From: Gambelia wislizenii
Lineage: Eukaryota; Chordata; Lepidosauria; Squamata; Crotaphytidae
DNA length: 64,000 bases
Assembly (NCBI GenBank): GCA_030847615.1
Contig: JAUMIR010000005.1
Coordinates: 167,304,596-167,368,595, forward strand
Direction: 5' to 3'
The notes under the pieces are model-generated. The model did no database searches. It was not told the origin of the DNA and saw only the letters and a program-made list of their open reading frames with translations. This document shows, one piece after another, positions 12,962 to 23,759 of the stretch (position 1 is its first letter; the number at the start of each line of letters is the position of its first letter). The position numbers were made by a program, and so were the translations under genes.

Positions 12962-13500
12962 TGTAGGGAGCCCACTCATGATGCCAAATCTCAGTTATTA
13001 ATTGGGGAAATTACTATAGGTCAAATGGGCGGCTGCAAGAGGTTGGGTGACTTCTAGCACCTTTGCACCTATGTATACTGGTACTAACTGCAGAGACTCT
13101 GAATTAGAGTGAAATAAAATGGTTTTTACTGGGAAATGATTATGGAACATCCACACAAACACACACACACACTCACAAGAACCATACAAGACCAACAAAT
13201 AGTTTTAAGGCAGAAAGGTTGGATAGAGGAATAGATTTGGGAACTAGGTTAATAATTACCAGTCCCGAAGAGTAGAATTCTGTGCAGTGAAGAGACTCAG
13301 ACATTGATCTGAGGGTGGCACAGCAATCTGACAGAGTCCAACTGTGGCACACATGGCTATGGATTGGAGACTCATATTTATACTGTATTTCATGTCCTGA
13401 AGGGGTATTTTGAGTCTTAGAACAAAGTGTAAATGGTTTTGTGAAGTAGCCCTAGCCTCTGTGCGTGTCCAGGCTCTATCTGAGGAGATGGCCATCTCAT
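12962..13500 (-). mobile_element. LTR-like repeat, second copy
   Basis: This is a diverged relative of the block at 3650, with the same ordered words: TGTAGGGAGCCC start, ATGTATACTGGTA, CACACTCACA, TTGGATAGAGGAATAG, CATATTTATACTG and CCTGAAGGGG. The polyadenylation-like site is weaker here (CCAGTAAAA on the minus strand). It abuts the Ngaro-like element that follows. No internal gene is seen. Confidence 0.4.
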
Positions 13501-14344
13501 GGACTCCAGATGTGAAGGTGGGGATAAGCGGCTAACCTAGTCAGGCAGGCAGGAGGGTGAGCTGGAGGCCCCAAGAAATTGAGCTGCAGGGCCTCCATAT
13601 AATGGAACAAGGTGCGCTCATACGTGATGCAGAACTACAGGACCACCTGCTGGGTGGTGGTGCCTAGAGGTTCTGCTCTCTTCCACATTGCATTGCTTCC
13701 ACCCAATGGGAGAGGTGAGAGGGGATTTACATGGCCTCCAGGGCCCCTAGAAGGGGGATGAGGGTGCACTCCTATGTGGCATGCTGTGGGGGTTGGGTTC
13801 ACCTCAAGAGCCACTGGTGTCCCAGCCTCAACATATGGCAGCAGTCATCAGGAAGTAGAGATATCAGGGATCAGCAGGTGGTCCATGGTGAGGTTGAGGT
13901 GGTGGTGTGATCAACTCCAGATAGCCCTCCTCGCTGGGGGAGTCAGGTGACTGTCAGGCAGACTTGGGCTAGGGCCAGTTGGGCTCCTCCTTATGGCACA
14001 TCCCTGCCAGGGATAATGTGATGCCAGATGTATAGTCTCATTTCAAGAGGCATACTGACTGCCAGCCCAGGATGTGGACCAGCCAGTAGCTCCCTCACCC
14101 CTCTAATTTTGGCAAGATGGCTGTAGAAACCAGGGAGGAAGAAGGGGAGGTGGACGGCATCTGGGCTGCAGGGATCTTGACTGGCTACAGAGCAGGTGGA
14201 GCTGCTTCACCTCTGATGACAGAAGGGCCAGGGATTGCCCGAAGACTCTTGCGACTCACGTGGCTGGCAGTTGGAGGTTAGAGGAGGGCCAGGGCAAGGC
14301 TTGTAGATGCAGGTACGGGGGCTGGCTGGACTGGCGGGCATACA
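13501..14344 (+). mobile_element. Ngaro-like element, upstream body (unresolved)
   Basis: This GC-rich stretch differs sharply from its AT-rich flanks and runs without a break into the recombinase. It probably holds degraded gag or reverse-transcriptase sequence. I cannot align a reverse-transcriptase motif in any frame. A short frame near 13600 (words EQGALIRDAELQ) looks gag-like but is not decisive. Confidence 0.35.
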
Positions 14345-14945
14345 GTGTGCCAACCAGTGTATGAAGCCATACTTTTCAGCACTGCATTTACGAGGCTGAT
14401 GGGCATATTGTATGCCACTCTGGGTACGGGGCCAGGCTATCCAATGCTGCATATACCACGCTTCCGTGGGGCAACTAGCGTGGGGGAAGCAACGTGCCCC
14501 TCCAAGCAAGGCAGGTCCAGCGAGGCCTCGCAGTTGCAGCAGGCGGCTCTCAGTGATGAGTCACTGGCTCTGCACATCCAGCACTTGAATTGTGATCAGC
14601 GCTGCCAAGGGGCTATGCTGCACCTGCTGAGAATGGAGGGTCCCTTCCCATGCCTGACGGTGACATGTGTGAGTCCCCAAGGAAGCACGGTGCCAATTGG
14701 GCCCCCCCATTTTTTGGCAAGAGGACAGGGCATCGCTCACCAGGGTCAGTTTGTGAGCATACAAAAGGTGGCATTGAGATGGCTGGGATTCCAGCAGAAG
14801 ACTTTGGCAGCCATTCATGCAGGATCGGAACAGCAAGCGCAGCTGCGCAGGGCGGACAGTCCGCACAGACCATCAGGAGGCTGGGTCAGTGGCAATCCAT
14901 GACCTATACAGCATACGTAGGACAGAGAGAATGCTCACGGTGTGG
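14345..14945 (+). pseudogene. tyrosine recombinase of a Ngaro/DIRS-type retroelement
   Basis: In DIRS-order retroelements this enzyme integrates the circular DNA copy using a tyrosine recombinase instead of a DDE integrase. The catalytic end is clear: GSHSCRIGTASAAA gives the H-x-x-R box (His codon at 14812), followed by IRRLGQWQ with Trp in the second His/Trp position, and TAYV with the nucleophilic Tyr codon at 14914. The upstream half (words SDESLALHIQ and GAMLHLLRMEGPFPC) lies in another frame, so a frameshift separates them at about 14690-14760. The expected length is near 300 codons, and only about 190 are visible. The copy is inactive. It is followed within 120 bp by the split direct repeats. 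Confidence 0.75.
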
Positions 14946-15040
14946 TTCGTGGCATGGATGGGACTGTATAGCTGCCTGTTGGTGGCGGGGAAATGGTTGG
15001 CAGAAGGCCGTTCCCATTGGGGAATGTTTTTTGTGGTGGA

Positions 15041-15460
15041 TGGCATGGGTCCTGATCCAGGTAAAGGGGGGAAAGGGGGTCTACATCAACTTCAAGATTA
15101 AGTTCAAGTTCACAGAGATCCCCACCCCCCTTTTCTGTTTAATTAACCTTGTTTGCAGGGGAGGAGAGAGAGTCAGGCGGGGCGGCATGGCCAATAGCTC
15201 TCTCCTCCAGAAAGGTTGGAAGGTCTGACACAAGTCCATTGGCCAACATTGGGTTGGGCAATGATGGAATCACGACCCATGCATGAGAGCCAACCATTTT
15301 GCAGCCATCAGCAAGTTGCAGCCACTTATTGCCACTCATCATTTTCTAACCTGTATTTAACAATTTTCCATATTTTGTACTCAATACAATTGTTAATCAC
15401 ACTTTCCAGTACAAGTCTTCTTTAAGGGGAGGGGAGCAGGGCATACGGTCTGCGTCCACA
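15041..15460 (+). repeat. split direct repeat B1 of the Ngaro-like element
   Basis: About 415 bp, starting TGGCATGGGTCCTG and ending in GGAGGGGAGCAGG-type sequence, are repeated with roughly 90% similarity at 15873. Shared landmarks include GAGAGAGTCAGGCGGGGC, CAACATTGGGTTGGGCAATG and CAGCCATCAGCAAGTTGC. The site corresponding to the AATAAA of the second copy reads AATACA here. Confidence 0.8.
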
Positions 15461-15872
15461 AGGGGGCTCACTGGTTCACCTATGGGCCGGTTTGCAGCCC
15501 AGTTGGTGCCCCTCCCGACACTCCTTCATCTGAGGCCCCCGGTGGCCACATGGCCGGCAGACATGGGCACCAAACATCGCTGGCCTTCTCTTTCCCAGCC
15601 GGCATTTCAGCCAGGAGGGAGCGGGAAAGCAGGGACCAATTGGGGCGAGCCTGCCTTGCCCCGATTGGTTCCTTGGGAGAGTTAAGGCAGGTCATCCGGC
15701 CATGCTTCCAATGTGGTCGGATGTCGTGGGAGCCTGTGATGGGGCAGATAAAACGCCAGCCTCCGACGCAGGCCCCTTCAGTGGCTCATTGTGAGCTGAA
15801 GACCCACCCACCCTCCCTATAAGTAATTAGGTTATGATGTTCTGCTTCATCTGTTGCAATTTGCTAGGCAAA
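15461..15872 (+). repeat. A2 segment between the direct repeats
   Basis: About 410 bp of CpG-containing sequence sit between the two B repeats. By the Ngaro model (A1-genes-B1-A2-B2) this is A2. Its partner A1 should sit at the element's 5' end, but I find no second copy in the window. The 5' end is therefore missing or too diverged. Confidence 0.6.
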
Positions 15873-16282
15873 TGGCATGGGTCCTGGGAAAGGGGGGAAA
15901 GGGGGTCTCCGTCAAGTTCAAGTTTAAATTCAAATTCACGGAGATACCTCCCTTTTCTGTTTAATGAACCTTGTTTGCAGGGGAGGAGAGAGAGTCAGGC
16001 GGGGCAGCTTGGCCAATAGCTCTCTCCTCCAGAAGGGTCGGAAGGTCTGACACGAGTCCATTGGCCAACATTGGGTTGGGCAATGATGGGATCATGACCC
16101 ATGCATGAGAGCCAACCATTTTGCAGCCATCAGCAAGTTGCGGCCTTTTATTGCCAATCATCATTTACTAACATGTATTTAACCATTTTCTGCATATTGT
16201 ACTCAATAAAATTGTTAATTGCACTTTGCAGCACCAGTCTTCTTTAGTGGGAGGGGAGCGGGTCGTACGGTCTGGGCCCTCA
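15873..16282 (+). repeat. split direct repeat B2 of the Ngaro-like element
   Basis: This is the second copy of B1 in direct orientation. It keeps a polyadenylation signal, ACTCAATAAAATTG, at about 16200. It ends near GGTCTGGGCCCTC, and the unrelated AT-rich flank starts directly after, which sets the element's 3' boundary. Confidence 0.8.
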
Positions 16283-16289
16283 AAGACTA

Positions 16290-17083
16290 CTTATATTATA
16301 GAAATCTATGAGGGTTGCTGTTGGCATCCAAGCTGGGCTGGGCCACATGCTTCTTAAGCCAGGCCCAGCCACATACTCCTTGGAGTATCTTTCTCTGAGT
16401 TACATCTATCTCCCTCAGAGGCTTTCTTTGTCTGACTAACATTTACTCAGAACAAAACATAAAACCTGTTCAAATCGCCATTGCCAAAATCTGATTGGCC
16501 AGTCCACTGTCTGGTGATGTGATGTCATGATGATGCTATCTCAAGAGATGACTTCCACCTTGCACCTTGGTCTCAACCCTTTGTTTACCTGTTCATGCTA
16601 ATCAGACAGTTACTGATTGCAGATAAAAGGAAATGTAGTCTTCGCAGCATGATGGGAGTTCTATCACCTTTTGTAGGCAGGATTATGGGAACTCCATCAT
16701 GACAGGGTTAAACAAAGGAAACTGTGTTTCTGCTGATTGCCATTAATGGCTGAAATACTGGAAATGTTTTCTGGGGATAATGGTTGCTTTGGTCACTTGT
16801 TTGTTTGTGATGTAACTCATTGCCAAGGGTGCCCAAGAGGGGATTAGCACATTTCACCTTGGTGGCTCTGTTTACTAAGGGTTTTGCTTAATCCTAACTT
16901 AGGTGTGTTTGCAGCTAGTTTTCCATGAGACTGCCACCTGACCTCACCTTTGGTCCATCCTGTTCAGTTAGACCTTGTGAACTGTCTAATATTGCCAATT
17001 TATGAAATATTATAGGGAGGGGGTGTAAGGCATGGTAACATAGGAGAGATAGGCTTGAGGCCACTTTATGCTATACTTTATAA
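16290..17083. other. no gene seen
   Basis: Mixed-composition sequence has no frame with motifs. Small inverted words (GCATGATGGGAGTTC and GGAACTCCATCATG at 16650-16700) suggest a small foldback MITE, but I cannot fix its ends. Confidence 0.45.
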
Positions 17084-17085
17084 TA

Positions 17086-17656
17086 CAGTTGCCCCTCCAC
17101 ATTCACAAACTCAGCATTCGCAGTTTTGATTATTCGCGGTTTTGGGAGGCCCCCCCCCGCCCTCCCAAAACAGCAACACAGGGCCTCCGGGGGCCCCGTG
17201 AAGGCCCTGGAAGGGAGTGGGGAAGGCCGGGGAGGCCTCCACAGGGCCTTCGGAGACCCTCCGGAGGCCCCATGGAGGCCCTGGGGGGAGGGAGGAGGGC
17301 CAGGGAGGCCTCCACGGGGCCTCGGGAGGGTCTCCGGAGCCCCGTGAAGGCCCTGGAAGGGAGCGGGGAGGGCCGGGGAGACCTCCACGGGGCCTTCGGA
17401 GACCCTCTGGGGGCCCCGTGAAGGCCCTGGAGGGGAGGAAGGAGAGCAGGGGAGGCCTCCACGGGGCCTCGGGAGGGTCTCCGGAGGCCCCATGAAGGCT
17501 TTAGGAGGGAGTGGGGAGTCCGGGGAAAGCGACCATGGAGCCTCCGGAGCCCCCGTGGTCGCTTTGGCAGGGGACGGGCGGCAATCAATATTCACGGTTT
17601 TTTCACATTCGCGGGGGTCCGTGGAACCTAACCCTCCGAATGTGAAGGGACGACTA
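17086..17656. mobile_element. TA-flanked MITE carrying a minisatellite
   Basis: The left end CAGTTGCCCCTCCACATTC is inverted at the right end (GAATGTGAAGGGACGACT). TA dinucleotides lie directly outside both ends, as for mariner/Tigger (TcMar) insertions. Subterminal copies of ATTCGCRGTTTT are also inverted. The centre is a GC-rich tandem array (17190-17570). The copies at 51408 and 61605 share the end design and lack the array. Confidence 0.8.
17190..17570. repeat. GC-rich 74-bp minisatellite
   Basis: About five units of 73-75 bp start CCCCGTGAAGGCCCTGGA. Each unit also contains GGCCTCCACGGGGCC, which is nearly the complement of the unit start, so the array can fold on itself. Because the array is GC-rich and has few stops, it creates open frames of up to 201 codons on both strands. 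These are artefacts. Confidence 0.85.
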
Positions 17657-17659
17657 TAT

Positions 17660-18225
17660 TTTCTTTTTGCATGCAAGAATGAAAAAAAGTTTTCTTCTCA
17701 CTACTAGAAATGTATATTTCTCAAGGATTGTTTAAAAATTACTTTATTTTACTTTATTTCCTTTGGGGCCTTTTTCAGAAATCAGAAATCATGAAGCCCC
17801 CTCCCCAAAAAATAAAAGCATTGCTATAGTACAAAAAGCAATGCTTTGTGGGGGAATGTCCCAAATTTAGAATTTAAAAAATGTCGTTGTTGTTGGCCTA
17901 TTTTGGGAAGGATGAAGATGGGAATATTTTCTTGAGGGTGAGAAAAATTGAGAATATCCATTGCATCCCTAATTTATGCCAGGTAAGGTAAGAAGGCAAT
18001 ACAAGCAAGTGAAGCTTGGGCTTAAGTCTACCACTCTAACACTGACAGCTGTCCAGTTCCATCTTAGTGGTAAAAGTGGAAGCAACCACAGCAAAAGACA
18101 TCATAACATCTTCATGTTACCCAGATAACAGGTCTATTAAGGGCATGGCTTTCACACTTACAATCTCCAAGATTTTGGAGTTTGAATGAACATGTGAAGC
18201 CTTTAACACAATGTGCTAAATACAA
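17660..18225. other. no gene seen
   Basis: AT-rich sequence with no named repeat or frame of note. Confidence 0.55.
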
Positions 18226-18227
18226 GT

Positions 18228-18600
18228 ACAGGCAGACCTCAGTTAATAAAGGGCCTGTCTAAAAGGTGAAAATAATCCTCTCAGAATTCACTCAGAGTCC
18301 TACCTGTCCTAATGGGATCCCATATAATTTCACAGTATTCAGAAGGAGGGGGGTCCAAATCCACCATAAACCCTGAGGGAACAGCTTTCGGGGCTTTCCT
18401 CAATGTTTTAAACTCCATGGGGAATGCACATGATCGATCATTAGGACAGGCAATCAAATTTATTAACACAGCCCCAGAAAAGCAGAAGTAGAAAACTGAT
18501 TGGCCAGATGGAAGCAGAGGGAGGGGCTTGCTAAGAATGCAAGCACCATGGAACCACCATCTTGGATTTTCACCTTAGCAACCATGTGCTGAGGCAACAA
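18228..18600 (+). mobile_element. Tigger-like DNA transposon fragment
   Basis: It starts TA-CAGGCAGACCTCAGTTAA, like the left end of the element at 39387 (CAGGTATACCTCACTTAA). It then jumps to AAAGGTGAAAATAATCC, which matches the interior of that element at about 39985. The CCACCATCTTGGATTTTC word matches the same region further on. It is an internally deleted, non-coding copy whose right end is not seen. A LINE begins soon after. Confidence 0.5.
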
Positions 18601-19379
18601 AACAGCCTTTTTATTTTATTTTTATGTTTATTTAGGCAAACCTCTCCATTGATGCCCCCTTGTTGTGGGAGAGAGGCTTGCGTACCCTAATGATGTTTCG
18701 AGCTATGCTGGCGGTGGCATAATAGCCACCGGTAGGGTCTCCCATGCCAGACAGGTCAAAACTGAAGGGTCTGACAAAGAGCGTCAAAGTGCAGGATGGG
18801 CTCTCTAGCATATGGCAACTGTCCTAGGAGAAGGAAAACTCTAATCCCAAACCCGGGCAGATGGTGCTCATCCAACCCTGTAAGGTCAACCATCTAAGAG
18901 AAGGAAACTCTAATCAAACCTACGACCCGAGGACCTCACTGCTATCGTCAAGGCTTGCAAGGCCAGCAGATTAACCTTTGGTTTAAAGGGTGAGGCCAGT
19001 TCTGTGCACGCTGCGCTCCACAAGAAAAATCCATTACACAGGCTCAAAGGGCAAATCCAATTCCAAAAAAGCCCTGTAGCGATAGGCAAGGGATGAAACG
19101 GCAGGTGTAAAGATGCACTGGAAGCCGCAGACCCAACCCTGCATGCAGGCGGTTCAGAACTTTGGTCGCTCAAGGCTGACCCGGGAGATGACAGTCTCGT
19201 TCGGCAGCATCCTGAACGACCAAGCAGCCTTTTTTTAAGGAAAGCACTGCTTGCTCCATATGGAGAGGTGCCTAGAAAAGGTGGCCTAACGAAAGCTCAT
19301 CCCCAACTACCTGGTTGGGTATCCGCAGCCAACGGGAATCTTCTGATGCGGTCAAACCAAGGCAAAGAAACAAAGGCAC

Positions 19380-20640
19380 ACACCAGCCTCCAAACATGTA
19401 AATAAACTGACGCTTGCATGCTGGAACATCAGAACCATGCGAGACTCTGAAGATAGTGGATGGCCTGAGCGTCGTTCTGCTCTAATAGCCCATGAACTAT
19501 CACGGCTTAATATTGACATCACTGCCCTTAGTGAAGTTCATCTCCATGAGGAAAGCAGCCTTAAAGAACACGGCACCGGCTACACACTTTACTGGTCTGG
19601 CAAACCCAAAACTGAAAAACATCTTTCAGGAGTAGGCTTTATGATTAAAAACTCCATTGCCTCAAAACTTGAAACCTTGCCAACAGGACACTCTGATCGC
19701 ATTATTTCCTTACATCTCCCACATGTTGTTCTCTTCAGTATATATGCCCCAACTATGTAAGCTGACCCTGTAGAGAAAGACAAATTCTACACAGACCTAC
19801 GCCACATCATACGAAAAGTCCCTGTAGAAGATAAAATTATTATCCTTGGTGACTTCAATGCCAGAGTAGGAAAGAACTCTGAAGTCTGGAAAGGTGTCTT
19901 AGGCAAGCATGGTGTTGGAAATTGCAATGATAATGGACGCCTCCTTCTAGAGTTCTGTGCAGAACAACAGCTGACTATTACAAACACAATCTTTCAGCAG
20001 AAAGATAGCTTGAAGACAACGTGGATGCATCCCCGATCCAAACATTGGCACCTAATTGACTATGTTCTAGTCCGCCAGAGAAACATCCACGATGTCCGTC
20101 ATACTCGAGTGATGTCCAGTGCAGAATGCCAGACAGATCATCGCCTCGTAAGATGTAAACTAAACCTTCATCTTAAGTTCAAACCTAAGAGGGGTGGCAC
20201 CTTAAAGAAGAGACTCCAAGTCAACAATCTTCAACAAGCTACCACAAGAGACAAATTCCAGGCAAACCTGCAAACAAAACTTGAAGACCATCCTACAGAT
20301 CGTTCTCCCACAGTGCTTTGGCAGCATATCAAAAACAGTATCCTCCAGTCTGCAGAAGAATCCCTCGGGTTCTCCCACAAGAAACATCAAGACTGGTTTG
20401 ATGAAAACAACCAAGAGATCCAAGAGCTGTTGGCAAAGAAGAGAACTGCTCACCAGGCATACCTCTCCCAGCCAACTTGCCATGTAAGAAAAGCAGCTTT
20501 CCATCTCACATGTAGTAAACTTCAACAAAAACTCTGAGACATACAGAACAAGTGGTGGATCAATATAGCAGAAAAGACTCAATGCCATGCAGATCTGGGT
20601 GATCTTAGAGGATTTCATGAGCTCTTAAGGCAGTGTTTGG
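19380..20640 (+). pseudogene. LINE endonuclease and linker region
   Basis: The AP-endonuclease domain nicks target DNA to prime reverse transcription. Motifs occur in order: LACWNIRT near the start, ITALSEVHL (catalytic Glu), FSIYAPT, IILGDFNARVG (Asp/Asn), LIDYVLV and QTDHRLV (terminal Asp-His). One frame carries all of them from about 19380 to 20640, with only two stops. The first is TAA at 19758, where relatives would be expected to have Gln. The second is TGA at 20535, where Arg CGA is likely. A frameshift near 20640 then joins it to the reverse transcriptase frame. Confidence 0.8.
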
Positions 20641-22310
20641 ACCTACTTATCAGGTCCAAAGCTCCTTATACAGTACAGATGGTCAAACATTAATTACTGA
20701 TAAAGCCTCCATCCTGAGTCGATGGGCTGAACACTTCCAAAGTGTCTTTAGTGCCAACTGAGTAGTCCAAGGCTCAGCTATCCAACATATGATACAAAAA
20801 CCAGTGAAAAATGAATTGGACATAGCTCCCACTTTGGAAGAGACCCTTAAGGCTATACAGCAGATGAAAAACAGCAAGGCAGCTGGGATTGATGGAATCC
20901 CACCTGAAGTTTGGAAACACAGAGGTCATGTACTCCATGATAAATTCCATGAACTCCTTGTGAATTGCTGGGAAAAGGGGGAACTGCCATCAGATCTCCG
21001 AGATGCAGTCATCATCATCCTGTACAAGAAAAAAGGAGCAAGATCCGATTGCTCAAGCTATCGAGACATAACACTGCTCTCTATTGCTGGAAAAATCCTT
21101 GCAAGGATACTCTTGAACAGATTAGTTCCTGCCATTGCAGAAGAACTTCTTCCTGAAAACCAATGTGGCTTCAGAGCCAATAGGAGTACTAAAGATATGG
21201 TATTTGCCCTTGGACAACTGCAAGAGAAATGTAGAGAGCAGAACAAGGGTCTCTATGTAACATTTGTTGACCTCACCAAAGCCTTTGACACTGTGAGTAG
21301 AAAAGGTCTGTGGCAGATCCTGGAAAGACTAGGATGTCCCCCCAAATTCCTTAAAATGATTATCATGCTACACAAGGGCCAGCATGGTCAAGTCAGATAT
21401 GGCGATGCTCTTTCAGAGCCCTTTCTAATAACTAATGGAGTGAAGCAAGGTTGTGTTCTTGCTCCAACTTTATTTACAATCTTCTGCAGCATGATGCTCC
21501 AAAGGGTTATGGCAGAAATTGAAGAAGAAGATGGCATCTATATATGTTACCGAACTGATGGTAGCTTGTTTAACTTAAGCCGGCTGAGGGCTCACATCAA
21601 GACTCTAAACTATCTAGTCCGTGAGCTGCTCTGCACTGATGATGATGCCTTTGTTGCCCACACAGAAGCAGCTCTGCAGCGCCTAACATCCTGCTTCACA
21701 ACAGCTGCAGAGCTGTTTGGGCTGGAGGTCAACCTGAAGAAAACGGACGTTCTTGACCAGCCTGCACCATAGGACGAACACCATCATACCCACATTGCCA
21801 TCAGCAAATTTGTGCTCAAGTCCATTCAGTAGTTCACCTACCTGGGAAGCATCATCTCCTGAGATGCCAAGATTGACAAAGAGATCAATCACAGATTAGC
21901 AAAGGCATATAGCACATTTAGAAGACTTTACAAGAGTCTGGAGTAATAAACACCTGAGGCGAAGCACAAAAATCAGTGTGTCTAGAGCCATTGTACTGTC
22001 TATTCTCCTTTATGGATCTGAAACATGGGTCACCCATCGCCACCACCTACAACTCCTCGAGCGCTTCCATCAACGCTGTCTACGCACAATCCTAAATATA
22101 CACTGGACTGACTATGTGACAAATGTTGCTGTCCTTGAGCAAGCAGGGATCACCAGCATTGAGGCCATGATATTGAGAACACAGCTGCGCTGGGCAGGGC
22201 ACATTTCTAGGATGGAGGACCATCGCCTCCCAAAAATACTACTCTACGGTGAACTCGCCACAGTGATACAAGGACTCCCTGAAACAACATCTCAGGCTCA
22301 GCCAAATTGA
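20641..22310 (+). pseudogene. LINE reverse transcriptase
   Basis: The longest intact piece is 20789-21772 (327 codons). It shows SKAAGIDGIPPEVWK, a RILLNRL motif, ENQCGFRANRSTKDM, FVDLTKAFDTVSR (catalytic Asp kept), NGVKQGCVLAPTLF, and a changed active site where family members have FADD but this copy has CTDD. After 21772 the frame has several stops (TAG at 21770, TAG near 21830, TGA near 21860) and a frameshift near 21950. It then resumes with SILLYGSETWVT and RFHQRCLRTIL. Upstream, TGA at 20759 interrupts the linker. Most stops are consistent with C-to-T changes. Confidence 0.85.
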
Positions 22311-22553
22311 TCACCAACAATGGTCCGCCCTGGCCTCACATCGGGAAGCATGGAGACACACTATCCACAATGCTGCAGCCTTATTTGAGAACTCATGCCG
22401 AACAAGTCTTGAAGAGAAACGACAATGCAGAAAGAATCACAACCTGGAAACATCACCCAAGGAGACTTTCTGCTGTGCTTTGTGCAACCGGACTTGTTTA
22501 TCTCGGATTTGCCTTTTTAGTCATCAGCGCGCTTGCAGAAAGTGTGGGATGAG
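22275..22553 (+). pseudogene. LINE C-terminal Cys/His motif
   Basis: A further frame continues the LINE protein with WSALASHREAWRHTI, a KR-rich stretch, and then a zinc-finger-like CALC-x(12)-H-x(4)-C pattern. It ends in RKCG and a stop just after. The motif probably binds nucleic acid. A frameshift at about 22260 separates it from the reverse transcriptase. Confidence 0.7.
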
Positions 22554-22599
22554 TCCTTCCTGAATCTTTGTTTGCTAAGAAAAGCCAGAGAGAGAGACA

Positions 22600-22800
22600 T
22601 TTTCCCCCTCGTATATATGGGCCCCAAACCTCTGACAAAGAAGCTCCTTTTTACAAAGTCTTTTTATGGAGCCATATTCAAACCACCCCACCCACACACA
22701 CACACTTCTTGTCTTTTGCCTAGCTGGAAAGCTTTTTGAAACATTGGCACTGGGAGGATGGTGAAGGATTGCTGGAGAAATACTGACTTTCAGTGTTGGG
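22600..22800 (-). mobile_element. Tigger-like fragment, minus orientation
   Basis: CTCCTTTTTACAAAGTCTTT (about 22647) and GAGGATGGTGAAGGATTG (about 22755) are the reverse complement, in the right order, of 40570 down to 40432. It is therefore a minus-strand fragment of the family at 39387, lying directly behind the LINE. Confidence 0.5.
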
Positions 22801-23401
22801 TTGCAGAAGTGTGTCTGCAGTAACAATGGAATAAAGCTTGAGTTTGGAAAGAATGGGATTCTTCTCTAGGTGATCCTACTGTAGTTGTGTGCCCTTATGT
22901 ATGACAGGCAAAGTAAACAGCTGCCTCCAGGATCATTTACTGAACATGTATGAAAAACGAAACAGAAATAAAAGGGGAAAGGAGATTATCCCTGCCTCAC
23001 CAGCTATCCTGGCATCTTGAAAAAGCATAGATCTCTAAGTTTCACCACTAAAATGGAAATCATAAGAAATCATTAAAAAGTGGAGGAAGGATGGAAGGAA
23101 GGAAGGAAGGATCCCAGAATTCATTTTGGAAAAAAGTTTCAGGTGGGCTCCAGAAGATCCTAATGTTTTTATTTACTTACACAAAACTTACCTGACCTGG
23201 TTGTTTCTTTTCACATGTGCATAATATTAACTGTGAATAATGTGGTGTAGGAACTTATCCTTATTCTTTACATGTTATTTCTACCTCTGGTACCAAAGTT
23301 TCTGTTAAAGAAGTAAAGCCCTAGAACACATCTACTTCATTAACTCAGGTATAGCTGTATTTTTCATAAGTGGATTGAATTATTCATGTTCAGCTCACTC
23401 T

Positions 23402-23450
23402 TATTCATTTATTTAATTTATATGCTGCCTTTGAGTGGGACCCACTCTAC
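23402..23450 (-). mobile_element. LINE 3' tail fragment
   Basis: ATTTATTTAATTTATATGCTGCC followed by GAGTGGGACCCA-type sequence is the antisense of an L2/CR1-type tail (TGGGTCCC..GGCAGCATATAAAT). The fragment is about 50 bp. Confidence 0.4.
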
Positions 23451-23722
23451 ACTATTGCAAAAAAAAAAAAGTGGAATGCTCAATAAAAATTGTTGTTGTT
23501 AAAAAAGACAAAATGGTTTGTAAGCTCATACAGACAGGTATAGAAGCAGAATGGCCCTCCCTCCATCCCAACTGCCATTGCCCAGGCCAAGGAGGGAAAG
23601 AAGAGTATGCTAGACTTAATCCCATCCCCTACTGCCATCCCCTTTCTTTTTATATCATGTCTTCATTAGATTGTAAGCTTGAGGGCAGGGAACTGTTTTT
23701 TGTTCTTTTTCTTGTACATAAA

Positions 23723-23723
23723 A

Positions 23724-23756
<33 letters not shown>

Positions 23757-23757
23757 A
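23723..23757. repeat. (GAT)n microsatellite
   Basis: About eleven GAT units. Confidence 0.95.
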
Positions 23758-23759
23758 TA

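Larger units (their letters stand above)
18640..22590 (+). mobile_element. APE-type LINE, nearly full length, decayed
   Basis: About 700 bp of 5' leader is followed by endonuclease, reverse transcriptase and a C-terminal Cys/His motif, all on the plus strand. The single-ORF layout with an apurinic-type endonuclease and no RNase H fits a LINE of the I/ingi-related or RTE-like groups. I cannot place the clade. It resembles elements found in fish and marine invertebrates. Stops and frameshifts are spread along the frame, so the copy is dead. I did not find a target-site duplication. Confidence 0.8.

Noticed and set aside
14650..15228. A single intact protein of 192 codons
   Set aside because: Only residues about 35-90 match a tyrosine recombinase. 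The start is arbitrary and the C-terminal part runs into the noncoding repeat.
15041..16282. Reading the two 415-bp direct repeats as ordinary LTRs
   Set aside because: They lie on the same side of the coding region only 410 bp apart, which fits split direct repeats and not LTRs flanking an internal region.
17071..17676. Pro/Gly-rich open frames of up to 201 codons on both strands
   Set aside because: They are produced by the stop-poor GC-rich minisatellite, exist in several frames at once and have no non-repetitive core.
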